44,156 bases of DNA from Micromonospora solifontis (GCF_003725545.1 NZ_RJLN01000045.1:1-44156), one strand, 5' to 3'; shown: positions 17,203 through 26,507, counted from the stretch's first letter. Numbers and translations are program-made. The notes: a model not told the origin generated them from the sequence alone.

Positions 17203-18564
17203 GTGTCCTCCTCCACCGACCTCGGCCGCCCGGTCTCCGACCGGGGCGACACCGTCTGCGTCATCGGCGCCGGGGCCAGCGGCCTCACCGCGGTGAAGAA
17301 CCTCCGCGAGCACGGCTTCGGCGTCGACTGCTACGAGCGCGAGACCGGCGTCGGCGGCGCCTGGAACTGGCGGCACGACCGCAGCCCGGTGTACGCCAGC
17401 ACCCACCTGATCTCGTCCCGGCCGTTCACCCAGTTCCCCGACTTCCCGATGCCGGACGACTGGCCGGACTACCCGCACCACGCCCAACTGCTGTCCTACT
17501 TCGAGCGCTACGCCGACCACTTCGACCTGCGCCAGCACATCTGGTTCGGCACCGAGGTGGTCCGGGTGGAGCCGGTCGAGGGGGACCGCTGGGACGTCAC
17601 CACCCGCAGCACCGGCGGGTACGGTCCGGAACGCACCTCCCGGTACGCGGCGGTGGTGCTGGCCAACGGGCACAACTGGTCGCCGAAGCTGCCCCGGTAC
17701 GAGGGCCTGGAACAGTTCCGCGGCGAGGTCATGCACGCCTCGTCCTACAAGGACCCGGCCCAGCTGCGCGGCAAGCGGGTGCTGGTGGTCGGCGCCGGAA
17801 ACACCGGCTGCGACATCGCGGTGGAGGCGGCCCAGCAGGCGTCGCACTGCTGGCACTCCACCCGCCGCGGCTACTGGTACGCCCCGAAGTACGTCTTCGG
17901 CCGCCCCGCCGACCAGGTCAACGACACGCTGCTCGCGCTGCGGGTGCCGCTGCGGGTACGGCAGTGGCTCTACCACTGGACGCTGCGGCTGACCGTCGGC
18001 GACCTGACCCGGTTCGGCCTGCCGAAGCCCGACCACCGGGTGTACGAGACGCACCCGATCGCCAACAGCCAGCTCGTCTACTACGTCGGCCACGGCGAGA
18101 TCACCCCGGTGTCGGACGTGGCCCGGTTCCACGACCGCACGGTCGAGCTGACCGACGGGCGGCAGATCGACCCGGAGCTGGTCGTCTTCGCCACCGGCTA
18201 CCTGCCGCGCTTCGAGTTCCTCGAGGGCCGGGTGCTCGGCGACGAGGAGGGCTCGGGCCGGCCGCGGCTCTGGCTCAACGCCTTCGCCGCCGGTCATCCC
18301 ACCCTCGCCGTGGTGGGCCTGGTCCAGCCGGACTCCGGCATCTTCGCCATCTCGCACTGGCAGAGCGTGCTCTTCGCCCGGTTGCTCACCCTGCGCACCA
18401 GCCGGCCGGAACGGGCCGCCACCTTCGGCCGGAAGGTCGCCGCCGGGCTCGGCGAGCGGTACTCGGCGAAGGTCAAGGACAGCACCCGGCACTGGTTCGA
18501 GGTCGGGCACGCCGACTACCTGCGCGCGCTCCAGCGCGCCCTCTACGACCTGGAGGGCAAGTGA
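17203..18564 (+). CDS. Flavin-dependent monooxygenase (FMO-like)
   Basis: FAD- and NADPH-dependent monooxygenase, 453 aa. The FAD Rossmann motif GAGASG is at residues 22-27, followed by GGAWNW. The FMO/Baeyer-Villiger fingerprint appears as FRGEVMHASSYKD, where Y replaces the W of classical BVMOs. The NADP site VVGAGNTGCDIAVE and the late FATGYLP motif are present. The GTG at 17203 is preferred because AAAGGAG (17187-17193) lies 9 nt upstream, while the ATG at 17194 abuts it. The adjacent alpha/beta-hydrolase suggests a two-step ketone or heteroatom oxidation pathway, but that partner lacks a nucleophile. The substrate is unknown. Confidence 0.87.
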   Translation: MSSSTDLGRPVSDRGDTVCVIGAGASGLTAVKNLREHGFGVDCYERETGVGGAWNWRHDRSPVYASTHLISSRPFTQFPDFPMPDDWPDYPHHAQLLSYFERYADHFDLRQHIWFGTEVVRVEPVEGDRWDVTTRSTGGYGPERTSRYAAVVLANGHNWSPKLPRYEGLEQFRGEVMHASSYKDPAQLRGKRVLVVGAGNTGCDIAVEAAQQASHCWHSTRRGYWYAPKYVFGRPADQVNDTLLALRVPLRVRQWLYHWTLRLTVGDLTRFGLPKPDHRVYETHPIANSQLVYYVGHGEITPVSDVARFHDRTVELTDGRQIDPELVVFATGYLPRFEFLEGRVLGDEEGSGRPRLWLNAFAAGHPTLAVVGLVQPDSGIFAISHWQSVLFARLLTLRTSRPERAATFGRKVAAGLGERYSAKVKDSTRHWFEVGHADYLRALQRALYDLEGK

Positions 18565-18583
18565 CTGTCGAAGGAGCGGCCCG

Positions 18584-19408
18584 GTGACCGCGGAACGGGT
18601 TCGGGTCGTCCGGGCGTGGGAGTGGGCGCGTCCCGAGCGCCCGGCGCGCCGCGAGCTGCTGTCCGCGGTGCCCGAGCTGGAGCAGGCGAAGCCGCCGCTG
18701 CTGTTCGTGCCCGGCTTCGGCCACGGCGCGTGGGCGTTCGCCGAGCACTGGCTGGGGCACGCCGCCTCGCGCGGCTTCCCGGCGTACGCGGTGAGCCTGC
18801 GCGGGCACGGCGGCAGCGAGCCGGCGCCGGACGCGACGCTGCGCGCGTACACCCATGACGTGGTCCAGGCGGCGGCGGGCCTGCCGCGGCAGGCGGTGCT
18901 GGTGGGGCACGGGGCCGGCGCCCGGGTGGTCACGCACGCCCTGGCCCGTTACCCGGCCCGGGCGGCGGTGCTGGTGGCGCCGGTGCTGGGCGGTTGGGCG
19001 ACGTTCGGCACGGCGCTGCGGCGCAACCCGGTCGGTACCCTGCCGGCGGTCTTCGGCGCCGGCCTACGGCTGAACCGCCGGCAGCTGTTCAGCCGGGACC
19101 TGGCCGACGCCGACGCCCGCCGGTACGTCTCCCAACTGGGCCGGGCCAGCCGGCGGGCGCAGTGGCAACTGCTCACCGGCCGGGAGCCGGAGCCGGCGGT
19201 GGGCCGCCCGCCGGTGCTGGTCCTGGGCAGCCCGGACGACCGGGTGGTGCCGGCGTCGGCGCTGACCCGGGCCGCCCGCCGGTACGCCTCGGCCCCGCTG
19301 CTCTTCCCCGGGATGGGGCACGACCTGATGCTCGACGCCCGCTGGCGGGAACCGATCGACGCGATCCTGGACTGGCTGGACAAGGACCCGGCGCGGCCGT
19401 TGGGCTGA
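18584..19408 (+). CDS. Alpha/beta-hydrolase fold protein lacking the nucleophile serine
   Basis: Alpha/beta-hydrolase of 274 aa with the oxyanion region PGFGHGAW, an acidic pair at D218/D219 (GSPDDRVVP) and the late histidine H246 (GMGHDLML). The nucleophile elbow, normally G-x-S-x-G, reads GHGAG at residues 108-112. Glycine 110 therefore occupies the serine position, and the codon is GGG. A classic serine hydrolase mechanism is not possible as written. It could be a binding or cofactor-free oxygenase-like member, or use another residue. The GTG has GAAGGAG upstream and lies 19 nt after the monooxygenase, so one operon is likely. Confidence 0.8.
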   Translation: MTAERVRVVRAWEWARPERPARRELLSAVPELEQAKPPLLFVPGFGHGAWAFAEHWLGHAASRGFPAYAVSLRGHGGSEPAPDATLRAYTHDVVQAAAGLPRQAVLVGHGAGARVVTHALARYPARAAVLVAPVLGGWATFGTALRRNPVGTLPAVFGAGLRLNRRQLFSRDLADADARRYVSQLGRASRRAQWQLLTGREPEPAVGRPPVLVLGSPDDRVVPASALTRAARRYASAPLLFPGMGHDLMLDARWREPIDAILDWLDKDPARPLG

Positions 19409-19417
19409 GCAGCGCGG

Positions 19418-20845
19418 TCAGCCGGCGGTGACGCGCCGGCCGAGCAGGGAGCCGCTCTCCTCCAGCGCGCTCAGGTAGGACCCGGCCCAGGCGTGGATGT
19501 CGTTGTGCCGCAGGTGGTCCCGCATCGCCCGCATCCGGGCGGCGACGTCCTCCGGCGTGGCCCGCAACGCCCGCAGCAGCTCCTGCTTGAGCCCCTCCAG
19601 GTCGTGCGGGTTCACCAGGTACGCCTGGGGCAGCTCGGCGGCCGCGCCGGCGAACTCGCTGAGCAGCAGCGCCCCGGTGTCGTCCACCCGGGCGGCGACG
19701 TACTCCTTGGCCACGAGGTTCATCCCGTCCCGCAGCGGGGTCACCGCCATCACGTCGGCGATCCGGTAGAGGGCGGCCAGCTCGGCCCGGTCGAAGGGCT
19801 GGGTGAGGTAGTGGATGGCCGGCTCGCCGACCCGGCCGAACTCGCCGTTGATCCGGCCGACCTGGTGCTCCACCCGGTCGCGGAGGATCTGGTAGCGGGC
19901 GACCCGCTCCCGGCTGGGCACCGCCACCTGGATCAGCACCGTGTCCCGGACCTTGACGTCCCCGCTGGCCAGCAGCTCCCGGTAGGCCTTGAGCCGCTGC
20001 TCGATGCCCTTGGTGTAGTCCATCCGGTCGACGCTGAGGATGACGTGCTCGGGGCCGCCGAGGTCCTGGCGGAGCCGGTCGGCCCGGTCGACGACCTCGG
20101 GCCGGGCGGCCAGCGCGGACATCTCGGCGGTGTCGATGGAGACGGGGAAGGCGCCGATCCGGACCACCCGGTCGCCGACCGCGATCCGGCGGTCGGTGGC
20201 GGGCAGCTGGAGCACCTTCGCCGCCAGCTGGGCGAAGTTGTGCGCGGCCTGCGCCCGCTGGAAGCCGACCAGGTCGGCGCCGAGCATCCCGCGCAGCAGT
20301 TCGGCCCGGCGGGGAAGCTGCATGAACAGCTCCGGCGGCGGGAACGGCACGTGCAGGAAGAAGCCGATCCGCAGGTCGGGGCGCAGCTCGCGGAGCAGCC
20401 CGGGCACCAGTTGCAGGTGGTAGTCCTGCACCCAGACCAGGCCGCCCGGCTCGGCCACCTCGGCCGCCGCTTCGGCGAACCGCTGGTTGACCCGCTGGTA
20501 CGCCTCCCACCAGCGGCGGTGGTACTCCGGATGCTCGACGGCGTCGTGGTAGAGCGGCCAGAGGGTCGCGTTGGCGAACCCCTCGTAGTGGTCGCGGAGT
20601 TCGTCGCCGGTCAGCGGCACGCTGTGCATCCGTACGCCGTCCACGTCCGGCAGGTGCGGGGCGGGACCGGTGCCGCCGGCCCAGCCGACCCAGGTGGCCG
20701 GGGTGTCGCGGAGCAGTGGATGCAGGGCGCTCACCAGACCACCGGGGCTGCGGCGCCACTCGCAGGCGCCGTCCGGCGCCACGCTGTCGTCGATGGGGAG
20801 GCGGTGGGCCACCACCACGAGGGGGCTCTGTCGCATCTCGGGCAT
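19418..20845 (-). CDS. otsA: Trehalose-6-phosphate synthase
   Basis: GT20 enzyme joining a nucleotide-activated glucose to glucose-6-phosphate, 475 aa. Motifs in order are RRSPGGLVSAL near the N-terminus, WVQDYHLQLVPGLLRE, HVPFPPPELFMQLP, the donor-binding RMDYTKGIEQRL and PLRDGMNLVAKEYVA. The ATG at 20845 or the one at 20836 could be the start; neither has a strong ribosome site. It converges with the hydrolase gene, with only 9 nt between stops. No trehalose-6-phosphate phosphatase is nearby, so OtsB must be elsewhere. Confidence 0.92.
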   Translation of the reverse strand: MPEMRQSPLVVVAHRLPIDDSVAPDGACEWRRSPGGLVSALHPLLRDTPATWVGWAGGTGPAPHLPDVDGVRMHSVPLTGDELRDHYEGFANATLWPLYHDAVEHPEYHRRWWEAYQRVNQRFAEAAAEVAEPGGLVWVQDYHLQLVPGLLRELRPDLRIGFFLHVPFPPPELFMQLPRRAELLRGMLGADLVGFQRAQAAHNFAQLAAKVLQLPATDRRIAVGDRVVRIGAFPVSIDTAEMSALAARPEVVDRADRLRQDLGGPEHVILSVDRMDYTKGIEQRLKAYRELLASGDVKVRDTVLIQVAVPSRERVARYQILRDRVEHQVGRINGEFGRVGEPAIHYLTQPFDRAELAALYRIADVMAVTPLRDGMNLVAKEYVAARVDDTGALLLSEFAGAAAELPQAYLVNPHDLEGLKQELLRALRATPEDVAARMRAMRDHLRHNDIHAWAGSYLSALEESGSLLGRRVTAG

Positions 20846-20914
20846 TCCGATCAGCAGGGGGACCGGCGACCGGAACGGACGTACAAACCGGACAGCCGGT
20901 GCGGGATGTGACGG

Positions 20915-20952
20915 ACAGGGGTATTACTACTGACCGTAAGTTACACCCCTGT
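20915..20952. other. AT-rich interval with inverted repeat between the membrane protein and OtsA genes
   Basis: An 8-bp inverted repeat (ACAGGGGT at 20915-20922, ACCCCTGT at 20945-20952) flanks a 22-nt AT-rich interior, unusual against the GC-rich background. It overlaps the TAA of the gene at 20952 and lies upstream of otsA on the same strand. It could act as a weak terminator, an operator or part of the otsA promoter. Confidence 0.35.
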
Positions 20953-21791
20953 TACACGACCGCGCCGTCGTCCGGATCCTGCTCGTCGGAGTCGCCGGGA
21001 CGCAGCCGCCAGATCAGCATCACGAACCCGGCGAGGATGCCGGTGAAGCCGAGCAGCGTGACCACCGACGGGTCGGTCACCGGCAGCAGGGTGGGGGAGA
21101 GGAAGAGCAGGAACCCGACCACGATGCAGAGCACGCCGACCACGGCGTACTTGGAGAAGTGGGGCAGCGGCGGCGGGGGCGGCGGGGTGTAGTGCTCCTC
21201 GTCGTCCGGCAGGTCGGCGCCGAAGGTGTCCAGCCCGTCCAGCAGCGACGGCTCGTCGGGCCGGCCGCGGCCGACCGAGATCCCCGAGACGTCCGCCGCG
21301 TACGGCAGTCGCCGCACGTCGGTGGCGGTCGGGCCGGCGGGCTCGTCGGTGCGGGTGCCGGCGGTGCCGGTCGGGCCGGTCGGGTCGACGGGGTCGTCGA
21401 CGTCCTCGGCGGCGGGCCACGGGTGGTTGCCGGCGGCCGGGGCGGTGTGGAAGCCGGCGATGATCCTGGCCCACTCGGCCTCGATGTCGGGCTCGTCGTC
21501 CCGGGGCGGCTCGGGGGCGCCCTCGTCGGCGAGCTGGGTCAGGTAGTCCCGGGCGGTGGTCAGGTGCGAGCGGTCGACGTAGAGCCGGTCGACCGGGCGG
21601 GCCGGCACGGTGGTGGTGCGGGTGACCGGATTCAGGTCGGCGGAGGGCTGGAGGTAGGCGGCGATGCCGCCCGCGGCCAGCACGTCGAGCAGGTGCTCAC
21701 CGACGCGTGGATCGACGTCGCCCGCGACCGCGTACTCGGCCGCGTCGAGCCCGTTGTCCCGCCGCCCCCGACGGGGCCCACCCGCTGACAC
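20952..21791 (-). CDS. Actinobacterial membrane protein, function unknown
   Basis: Protein of 279 aa, not recognised as an enzyme. The N-terminal third (residues ~10-100) has a compact mixed alpha/beta character (VGEHLLDVLAAGGIAAYLQPS, then VDRLYVDRSHLTTARDYL) and may be a DUF308-like or ferredoxin-fold sensing module. A long acidic, Pro/Thr/Asp-rich linker ends in a polyproline run. Two to three TM helices follow (about 215-265: VVGVLCIVVGFLLFL and VVTLLGFTGILAGFVMLIW). The soluble part is probably cytoplasmic. The GTG has GGAGG 7 nt upstream. It is divergent from plsC and may share regulation with it. Confidence 0.78.
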   Translation of the reverse strand: MSAGGPRRGRRDNGLDAAEYAVAGDVDPRVGEHLLDVLAAGGIAAYLQPSADLNPVTRTTTVPARPVDRLYVDRSHLTTARDYLTQLADEGAPEPPRDDEPDIEAEWARIIAGFHTAPAAGNHPWPAAEDVDDPVDPTGPTGTAGTRTDEPAGPTATDVRRLPYAADVSGISVGRGRPDEPSLLDGLDTFGADLPDDEEHYTPPPPPPLPHFSKYAVVGVLCIVVGFLLFLSPTLLPVTDPSVVTLLGFTGILAGFVMLIWRLRPGDSDEQDPDDGAVV

Positions 21792-22014
21792 CGGACACCT
21801 CCTCGCCGCACCACGTCGGTGCCTCCCACCCGACGCCCCGCACGTCGTGCCCTGAATCGTGACACGTCGGCACCCGGTTCCGGGAGTGCGTTGTGGCGTG
21901 CCGCTCCCGGTTCGTAGGCTTCTCCCCGACAGTTCCCGCTCGCCGACGGCGCCCCGGACGCGCCGAGGTGGAGTTGTCGTAGGGTGTCACCGCCGCCCGC
22001 CTGGAAGGACCCCG

Positions 22015-22707
22015 GTGCTGTACTGGCTGCTGAAGTACATCATCCTCGGCCCGCTGCTGAGGTTGATCTTCCGCCCGCAGGTCGAAGGGCTGGAGAACGT
22101 CCCGGAGACCGGCCCGGTGATCCTGGCCAGCAACCACCTCTCCTTCTCGGATTCGATCTTCACCCCGCTCATCGTCAAGCGAAAAGTCACATTCATCGCG
22201 AAGGCGGAGTATTTCACCGGGAGGGGCGTCAAGGGGTGGCTGACGAAGATGTTCTTCGTCGGCTCCGGCACCATCCCGGTCGACCGGTCCGGTGGCCGCG
22301 CCGCCCGCGCCGCCCTGGACACCCAGCTCAGGGTGCTGCGGGCCGGCGGGATCGCCGGCATCTACCCGGAGGGCACCCGATCGCCCGACGGCCGGCTCTA
22401 CCGTGGCAAGACCGGGGTGGCCCGGCTCGCCCTGGAGAGCGGCGCGCCGGTGGTGCCGATGGCGATGCTCAACTCCGACGCGATCCAGCCGACCGGCCAG
22501 ATCATCCCCAACCTCGGCCGGGTGCGGATCCGCTTCGGCGCGCCCCTGGACTTCTCCCGGTACGCCGGGATGGCCGGTGACCGGTTCGTCGAGCGCGCCG
22601 TCACCGACGAGATCATGTACGAACTGATGGAGCTCTCCGGCCGCGAGTACGTCGACAGGTACGCGCAGAAGGCGAAGGTCCAGCCCCGGGAGCCGATCCC
22701 CGCCTAA
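22015..22707 (+). CDS. 1-acyl-sn-glycerol-3-phosphate acyltransferase (PlsC family)
   Basis: Membrane-associated acyltransferase of glycerophospholipid or glycolipid synthesis, 230 aa. The catalytic H-x4-D motif is H41-D46 (NHLSFSD). The acceptor-binding block is IYPEGTRSPDGRL and the late block is VPMAMLNS. A short hydrophobic N-terminus (LLKYIILGPLLRLIF) can anchor it to the membrane. The GTG at 22015 is preceded by GGAAGGA. The position corresponds to mycobacterial Rv2182c. The stop is followed immediately by C7 and four A-C5 units leading into the 22763 hairpin. Confidence 0.88.
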   Translation: MLYWLLKYIILGPLLRLIFRPQVEGLENVPETGPVILASNHLSFSDSIFTPLIVKRKVTFIAKAEYFTGRGVKGWLTKMFFVGSGTIPVDRSGGRAARAALDTQLRVLRAGGIAGIYPEGTRSPDGRLYRGKTGVARLALESGAPVVPMAMLNSDAIQPTGQIIPNLGRVRIRFGAPLDFSRYAGMAGDRFVERAVTDEIMYELMELSGREYVDRYAQKAKVQPREPIPA

Positions 22708-22738
22708 CCCCCCCACCCCCACCCCCACCCCCACCCCC
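22708..22738 (+). repeat. C5A tandem tract directly after the plsC stop
   Basis: Seven C are followed by four A-C5 units that begin at the base after the TAA. The complementary strand is a run of G5 tracts able to form a G-quadruplex. In the transcript, C-rich and G-poor RNA resembles a Rho-loading region. Confidence 0.75.
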
Positions 22739-22762
22739 GCTCCCGCCCAGCATCCGCGCTGA

Positions 22763-22812
22763 TTCACGGAAACTGGCCCCATCCGACGCGGAATGGGGCC
22801 AGTTTCCGTGAA
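22763..22812. terminator. 20-bp perfect palindrome between convergent plsC and cyclase genes
   Basis: Perfect 20-bp arms (22763-22782 with 22793-22812) and a 10-nt loop that can itself pair CCG with CGG. Arms contain A and T blocks and lack the all-GC look of ordinary terminators here. It lies between the 3' ends of two convergent genes and is probably a bidirectional terminator. Confidence 0.72.
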
Positions 22813-22841
22813 AGAGTCCCATCGGGGGCGGCGGGGTGAGG

Positions 22842-25800
22842 TCAGCAGGCGACGGCCGGGCCGGCGTCGGGGACCGGGTGGCGGGCCAGGGCGAGCAGGC
22901 CGGGAGCCTCGTTGCGCTGGGCGAAGGCGCGCACCTCGGCCAGCGGCGCGGCGGCGGCGACATCGTCCCCGGCGCGGTCCAGCTCGGCCACCGCCAGGGC
23001 GAGGGCCAGCATCCGGTCGGTCACGTCCGGGATGCGGCCGTAGATCTCCGCGCCGGCCAGGTGCAGCTCACCGGCGCGCCGGTGGTCACCGTCCGCCGCC
23101 GCGAGGGCCCCGGTCACCGTCCGCAGCGCCGCCTCCGACCAGGGCGTCCGGTGACCGAGCCGGTCCAGCATGGCGCGGACCCGCACGGCCGCGTCCCGGC
23201 CGACCAGGCTGGCCGCGTACGCCGCGGCGGCGATCCACTCGCCGCTGGCCAGGGCCGGCACGGCCGACCAGGAGCCGGCCAGCTCGTCGATCAGCTCCGC
23301 CGCCTCGTCCATCCGCCCCTGCAGGGCCCGGCACAGCGCGGCCATCCCCAGCATGGTCCAGTGCGGCCGGTGGAAGCCGCTGCGCCGGGCGTCGTCCAGC
23401 GCGGCGGCCACGTCGTCCCGGTGCCGGGCCGGCTCGGCACCACCCTCGCGCGGGGCGGGAGCCGGCCGGGGCGCCGGCGGCACCGGCTGCCCGCGCAGCA
23501 CCAGCAGGCACGAGCGCAGGCCCCGCACCTGCATGTCCCAGCCGCCGGTCGGCGTGTCGACGAAGGCGTCGGCGGCGGCGATCAGCCGGCCGAAGTCCCC
23601 GTCGAAGTACGCCCGCATCGCCTCGCCGGAATAGCTGGTGGTCAGCGTCTGCCCGCTGGCCGTACGCTCCGGCCCGGCGGTCAGCAGCGCGTCCGAGCGC
23701 AGCCAGTCGCCCTCCTCGCGGACCGCGTACGCCAGGTTCTGCACCGCCCGGTGCAGGGCCAGCAGCTGCTGCGCCCGGCTGAACTCGACCAGCGCGTGCA
23801 GCTCGTCCAGCCCCGACCGGTCACCCGACTGGTAGCGGGCGGTCGCCGCGGTGATCCGGGCGTTCGTGCGGGTCTCGGAGAGCCCCAGCCGCTCACCGAT
23901 CCGGGCCGCCGTCTCCGCCGCGGCGATCGCCGGGTCCCGCTCGTAGTTGAGCATGTGCAGCCGGCCCAGCTCGGCGTACGCGTCGGCCTTCTGGCTGCTG
24001 TCCGGCAGCGGCTCGAACAGCGCCACCGCCCGGTTCAGGCAGGCCACCGCGGCGGTCCGGTCGGCGCGCAGCCAGGCCGCCTGACCGAGCAGCGTCCACG
24101 CCCGGGCGGCGCAGGCGTCGTCGCCGTGCGCGAGCAGCCGGTCGGCGAGCGCGTGCAGCTGCCCCGGCCCGCCGCCGGAGAGGAACGCGTTGCCGTCCCG
24201 GTAGAACGAGATCTCCGTGCTCAGCAGCTCCAGTTGCAGCCGGCCGACCGGGTCGCTGTCGTCGGCGAGACCCAGCGCCCGGCCGGCGTGCGCGGCGGCC
24301 GCGTCCAGCCCGTGCAGGGCGTACGCCCGGCGGGCCGCCCGGTGCAGCGCGGCGCGGGCCGGGCCGGCGTAGCGGTGGGTGTCCATGCCGAGCGTGCGGG
24401 CGATCTCGTGGGCCGCCCAGCGGTGGTGGGCGAGCACCTCGGCCAGGTCGGTGTCCCGGCTCTGCGACAGGGCGTCCAGCCAGTCCGCGGTCCGCTCGTG
24501 CCGGGCCACCCGCTCGGTACGCGGCAGCCGCTGGTAGCAGACGTCCCGGACCAGGACGTGCCGGAACCGGAACTCCGGCTGCCCGGCCATGGTGGACGCC
24601 GCCTGCTCGTGCACGAAGTCGCGCTGCTCCAGCCGGCGCAGCGCCCGCTCCACCGACTCGACCTGCTGGCCGAGCGCGGCGGCCACCGCGCCCGGCCAGA
24701 ACTGCACGCCCACCACCGAGGCGGCCAGCAGCACCGCCCGGTCCTTGGCGTCGAGCAGATCGACCCGGTTGGCGATGACCGCGTGCACGCTCTCCGGCAT
24801 GGGCAGCTCGAGGTGCTTCTCCAGTGACCAGCCGCGCCCCGACTGACGCAGCGCGCCCTGCTCGATGAGCATCCGGACGTACTCGTGGGCGTAGAGCGGG
24901 TTGCCGCCGGCCACCTCGACCAGCGGGGTGAGCATCTCGGCGGGGAACGCGGCCTGGCCGAACATGTGCGCGTAGAGCGAGGCGATGCCGGTGTCCCGCA
25001 GCGGCGGCAGGGTGATGGTCACCGAGCCGGTGATCGTCCCCGCCCAGCTGGGATCCCGGTCGACCAGCTCCGGCCGGGCGGTGCAGAGCAGCAGCAGCGG
25101 CACGTCCCGGGCGGCGGCGCCGAGCAGCTCGACGAAGCGCAGCATGGCGTCGTCGGCCCAGTGCAGGTCCTCGAAGACCAGCACGGTGGGGCGCCGGGCC
25201 GCGAGGGCCAGCAGGAACCGCCGCCACGCCGACTCGGCCTCCTCCGCCGGCAGGGCGGTGCCGGCCAACCCGACCAGCGGGCGCAGCGCGTCCACGATCC
25301 GGTCCCGCTCGGTCGGCCCGACCAGCTCGGCGATCGCGGCGGTGAGCCGCTGCGCCGCCGTGGACGCCGGATCGGTGTCGAGGATGCCGGCCTCGGTCTT
25401 CACGATGTCGGCCAGCGCGGCGAAGGTGACGTTCTCGCCGAACGGCGGGCACCGCCCGGTCCGCCAGGTCAACGGCTCGTCGACCAGCCGGCCGGCGTGC
25501 CGGTACAGCTCGCGGACCAGCCGGCTCTTGCCGATGCCGGCCCGGCCGAACACCGTCACCACCTGCGGGAGCCGGTCCCGCAGCGACCGGTGCAGGGCGT
25601 TGACCAGCAGCCCCAGCTCGTGCTCGCGGTCGATCAGCGGAGTGGTGTCGGGTTCCCGGTCGGTGGGCTGCCGGCGGACCGGGGAGAGGGCGAGCCACAC
25701 CTCGGTGGGGGTGGAGCGGCCGCGCAGGGTGACCGGCGGCTGTTCCTCGTACCGGATGGCGTCCTTGGTCAGCGCGTGGGTGGCGCCGCAGACCAGCACC

Positions 25801-26423
25801 CCGCCGGGCGGCGCCACCGACTGCATCCGGGACGCCGTGTTGACCACGTCGCCGGCCACGATCGCCTGGCCGCCGTCGCGTGCGGCGGCCACGTCCACCA
25901 GCGCCTCGCCGGTCGCCACCCCGACCCGGAAGCGCAGCTCGTCGCGGCCGGTGGGGGCGAACCGGGTGAGCACGCGTTGCAGCTCCAGCCCCGCCCGGAC
26001 GCAGCGCAGCGCGTCGGTCTCGGTGGCCACCGGGGCGCCGAAGAGCGCCATCACGGCGTCACCGATGTACTTCTCGACCACCCCGCCGTACTGCCCGACC
26101 ACCCGCTTGGCCGCGGAGAAGAAGCCGGTCTGCATGCCCCGGACCTGCTCCGGGTCGGCCCGCTCGACGTACGGGGTGAAGTCGATCAGGTCGACGAAGA
26201 GCACGCTGACCCGGCGGCGGTCCTCCTGCGGCGCCGCGACCGGTTGCTTCGCCCCGGCGCGGGGCGATCCGCACGAGGTGCAGAAGGTCACGTCGGCGGC
26301 GAGCGGGCGCAGGCAGTGCGGGCAGACGGCGCCCAGCTCCGCGCCGCAGCCACCGCAGAAGCGGTCGCCGTCGGCGGCGGTACGTCCACAACGGTCACAC
26401 TGCGCGGAGATGACACCCTCCAC
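22842..26423 (-). CDS. Class III adenylate cyclase fused to STAND-type ATPase and TPR-like region
   Basis: Very large signalling protein, 1193 aa. Two zinc-ribbon halves (Cys 9/12/23/26 and 34/37/48/51) are followed by a class III cyclase domain (about 70-240). That domain has the first metal Asp in LFVDLIDF, the second in EKYIGDAVMALFG (with adenine-type Lys), and GDVVNTASR carrying the Asn/Arg pair. This pattern predicts cAMP production. A NTPase follows with Walker A GRAGIGKS (about 295-302) and Walker B VLVFEDLHWADD, then a helical TPR-like C-terminal half. No HTH is seen. The GTG start has no Shine-Dalgarno sequence. A Crp-type receptor gene lies 458 nt upstream, suggesting a local cAMP circuit. 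Confidence 0.85.
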   Translation of the reverse strand: MEGVISAQCDRCGRTAADGDRFCGGCGAELGAVCPHCLRPLAADVTFCTSCGSPRAGAKQPVAAPQEDRRRVSVLFVDLIDFTPYVERADPEQVRGMQTGFFSAAKRVVGQYGGVVEKYIGDAVMALFGAPVATETDALRCVRAGLELQRVLTRFAPTGRDELRFRVGVATGEALVDVAAARDGGQAIVAGDVVNTASRMQSVAPPGGVLVCGATHALTKDAIRYEEQPPVTLRGRSTPTEVWLALSPVRRQPTDREPDTTPLIDREHELGLLVNALHRSLRDRLPQVVTVFGRAGIGKSRLVRELYRHAGRLVDEPLTWRTGRCPPFGENVTFAALADIVKTEAGILDTDPASTAAQRLTAAIAELVGPTERDRIVDALRPLVGLAGTALPAEEAESAWRRFLLALAARRPTVLVFEDLHWADDAMLRFVELLGAAARDVPLLLLCTARPELVDRDPSWAGTITGSVTITLPPLRDTGIASLYAHMFGQAAFPAEMLTPLVEVAGGNPLYAHEYVRMLIEQGALRQSGRGWSLEKHLELPMPESVHAVIANRVDLLDAKDRAVLLAASVVGVQFWPGAVAAALGQQVESVERALRRLEQRDFVHEQAASTMAGQPEFRFRHVLVRDVCYQRLPRTERVARHERTADWLDALSQSRDTDLAEVLAHHRWAAHEIARTLGMDTHRYAGPARAALHRAARRAYALHGLDAAAAHAGRALGLADDSDPVGRLQLELLSTEISFYRDGNAFLSGGGPGQLHALADRLLAHGDDACAARAWTLLGQAAWLRADRTAAVACLNRAVALFEPLPDSSQKADAYAELGRLHMLNYERDPAIAAAETAARIGERLGLSETRTNARITAATARYQSGDRSGLDELHALVEFSRAQQLLALHRAVQNLAYAVREEGDWLRSDALLTAGPERTASGQTLTTSYSGEAMRAYFDGDFGRLIAAADAFVDTPTGGWDMQVRGLRSCLLVLRGQPVPPAPRPAPAPREGGAEPARHRDDVAAALDDARRSGFHRPHWTMLGMAALCRALQGRMDEAAELIDELAGSWSAVPALASGEWIAAAAYAASLVGRDAAVRVRAMLDRLGHRTPWSEAALRTVTGALAAADGDHRRAGELHLAGAEIYGRIPDVTDRMLALALAVAELDRAGDDVAAAAPLAEVRAFAQRNEAPGLLALARHPVPDAGPAVAC

Positions 26424-26496
26424 TGGTGGATTTTCCGGCCGGACCCGGCCGGGCGCCGCCCCCCGCGGCGTCCACCCCGAGTATCACCGTCGCCCG

Positions 26497-26507
26497 ACCT
26501 GTCAGGT
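26497..26507. promoter_or_regulatory. Small palindrome in divergent cyclase/small-protein region
   Basis: ACCTGTCAGGT is an 11-bp palindrome with a single central T. It lies between the cyclase start (26423) and the small gene (26614) and could be an operator for either. A TACATT at 26565-26570 may be the -10 box of the small gene. Confidence 0.3.

Noticed and set aside
15766..18933. Large minus-strand open frame opposite the glucokinase-to-monooxygenase genes
   Set aside because: Low-complexity Arg/Pro/Gly product antisense to genes with clear motifs; a GC-rich shadow.
17203..20845. Biosynthetic gene cluster (monooxygenase, hydrolase, nearby acyl-CoA ligase)
   Set aside because: No PKS, NRPS, terpene cyclase or RiPP enzyme is present, and the acyl-CoA ligase belongs to the conserved core block.
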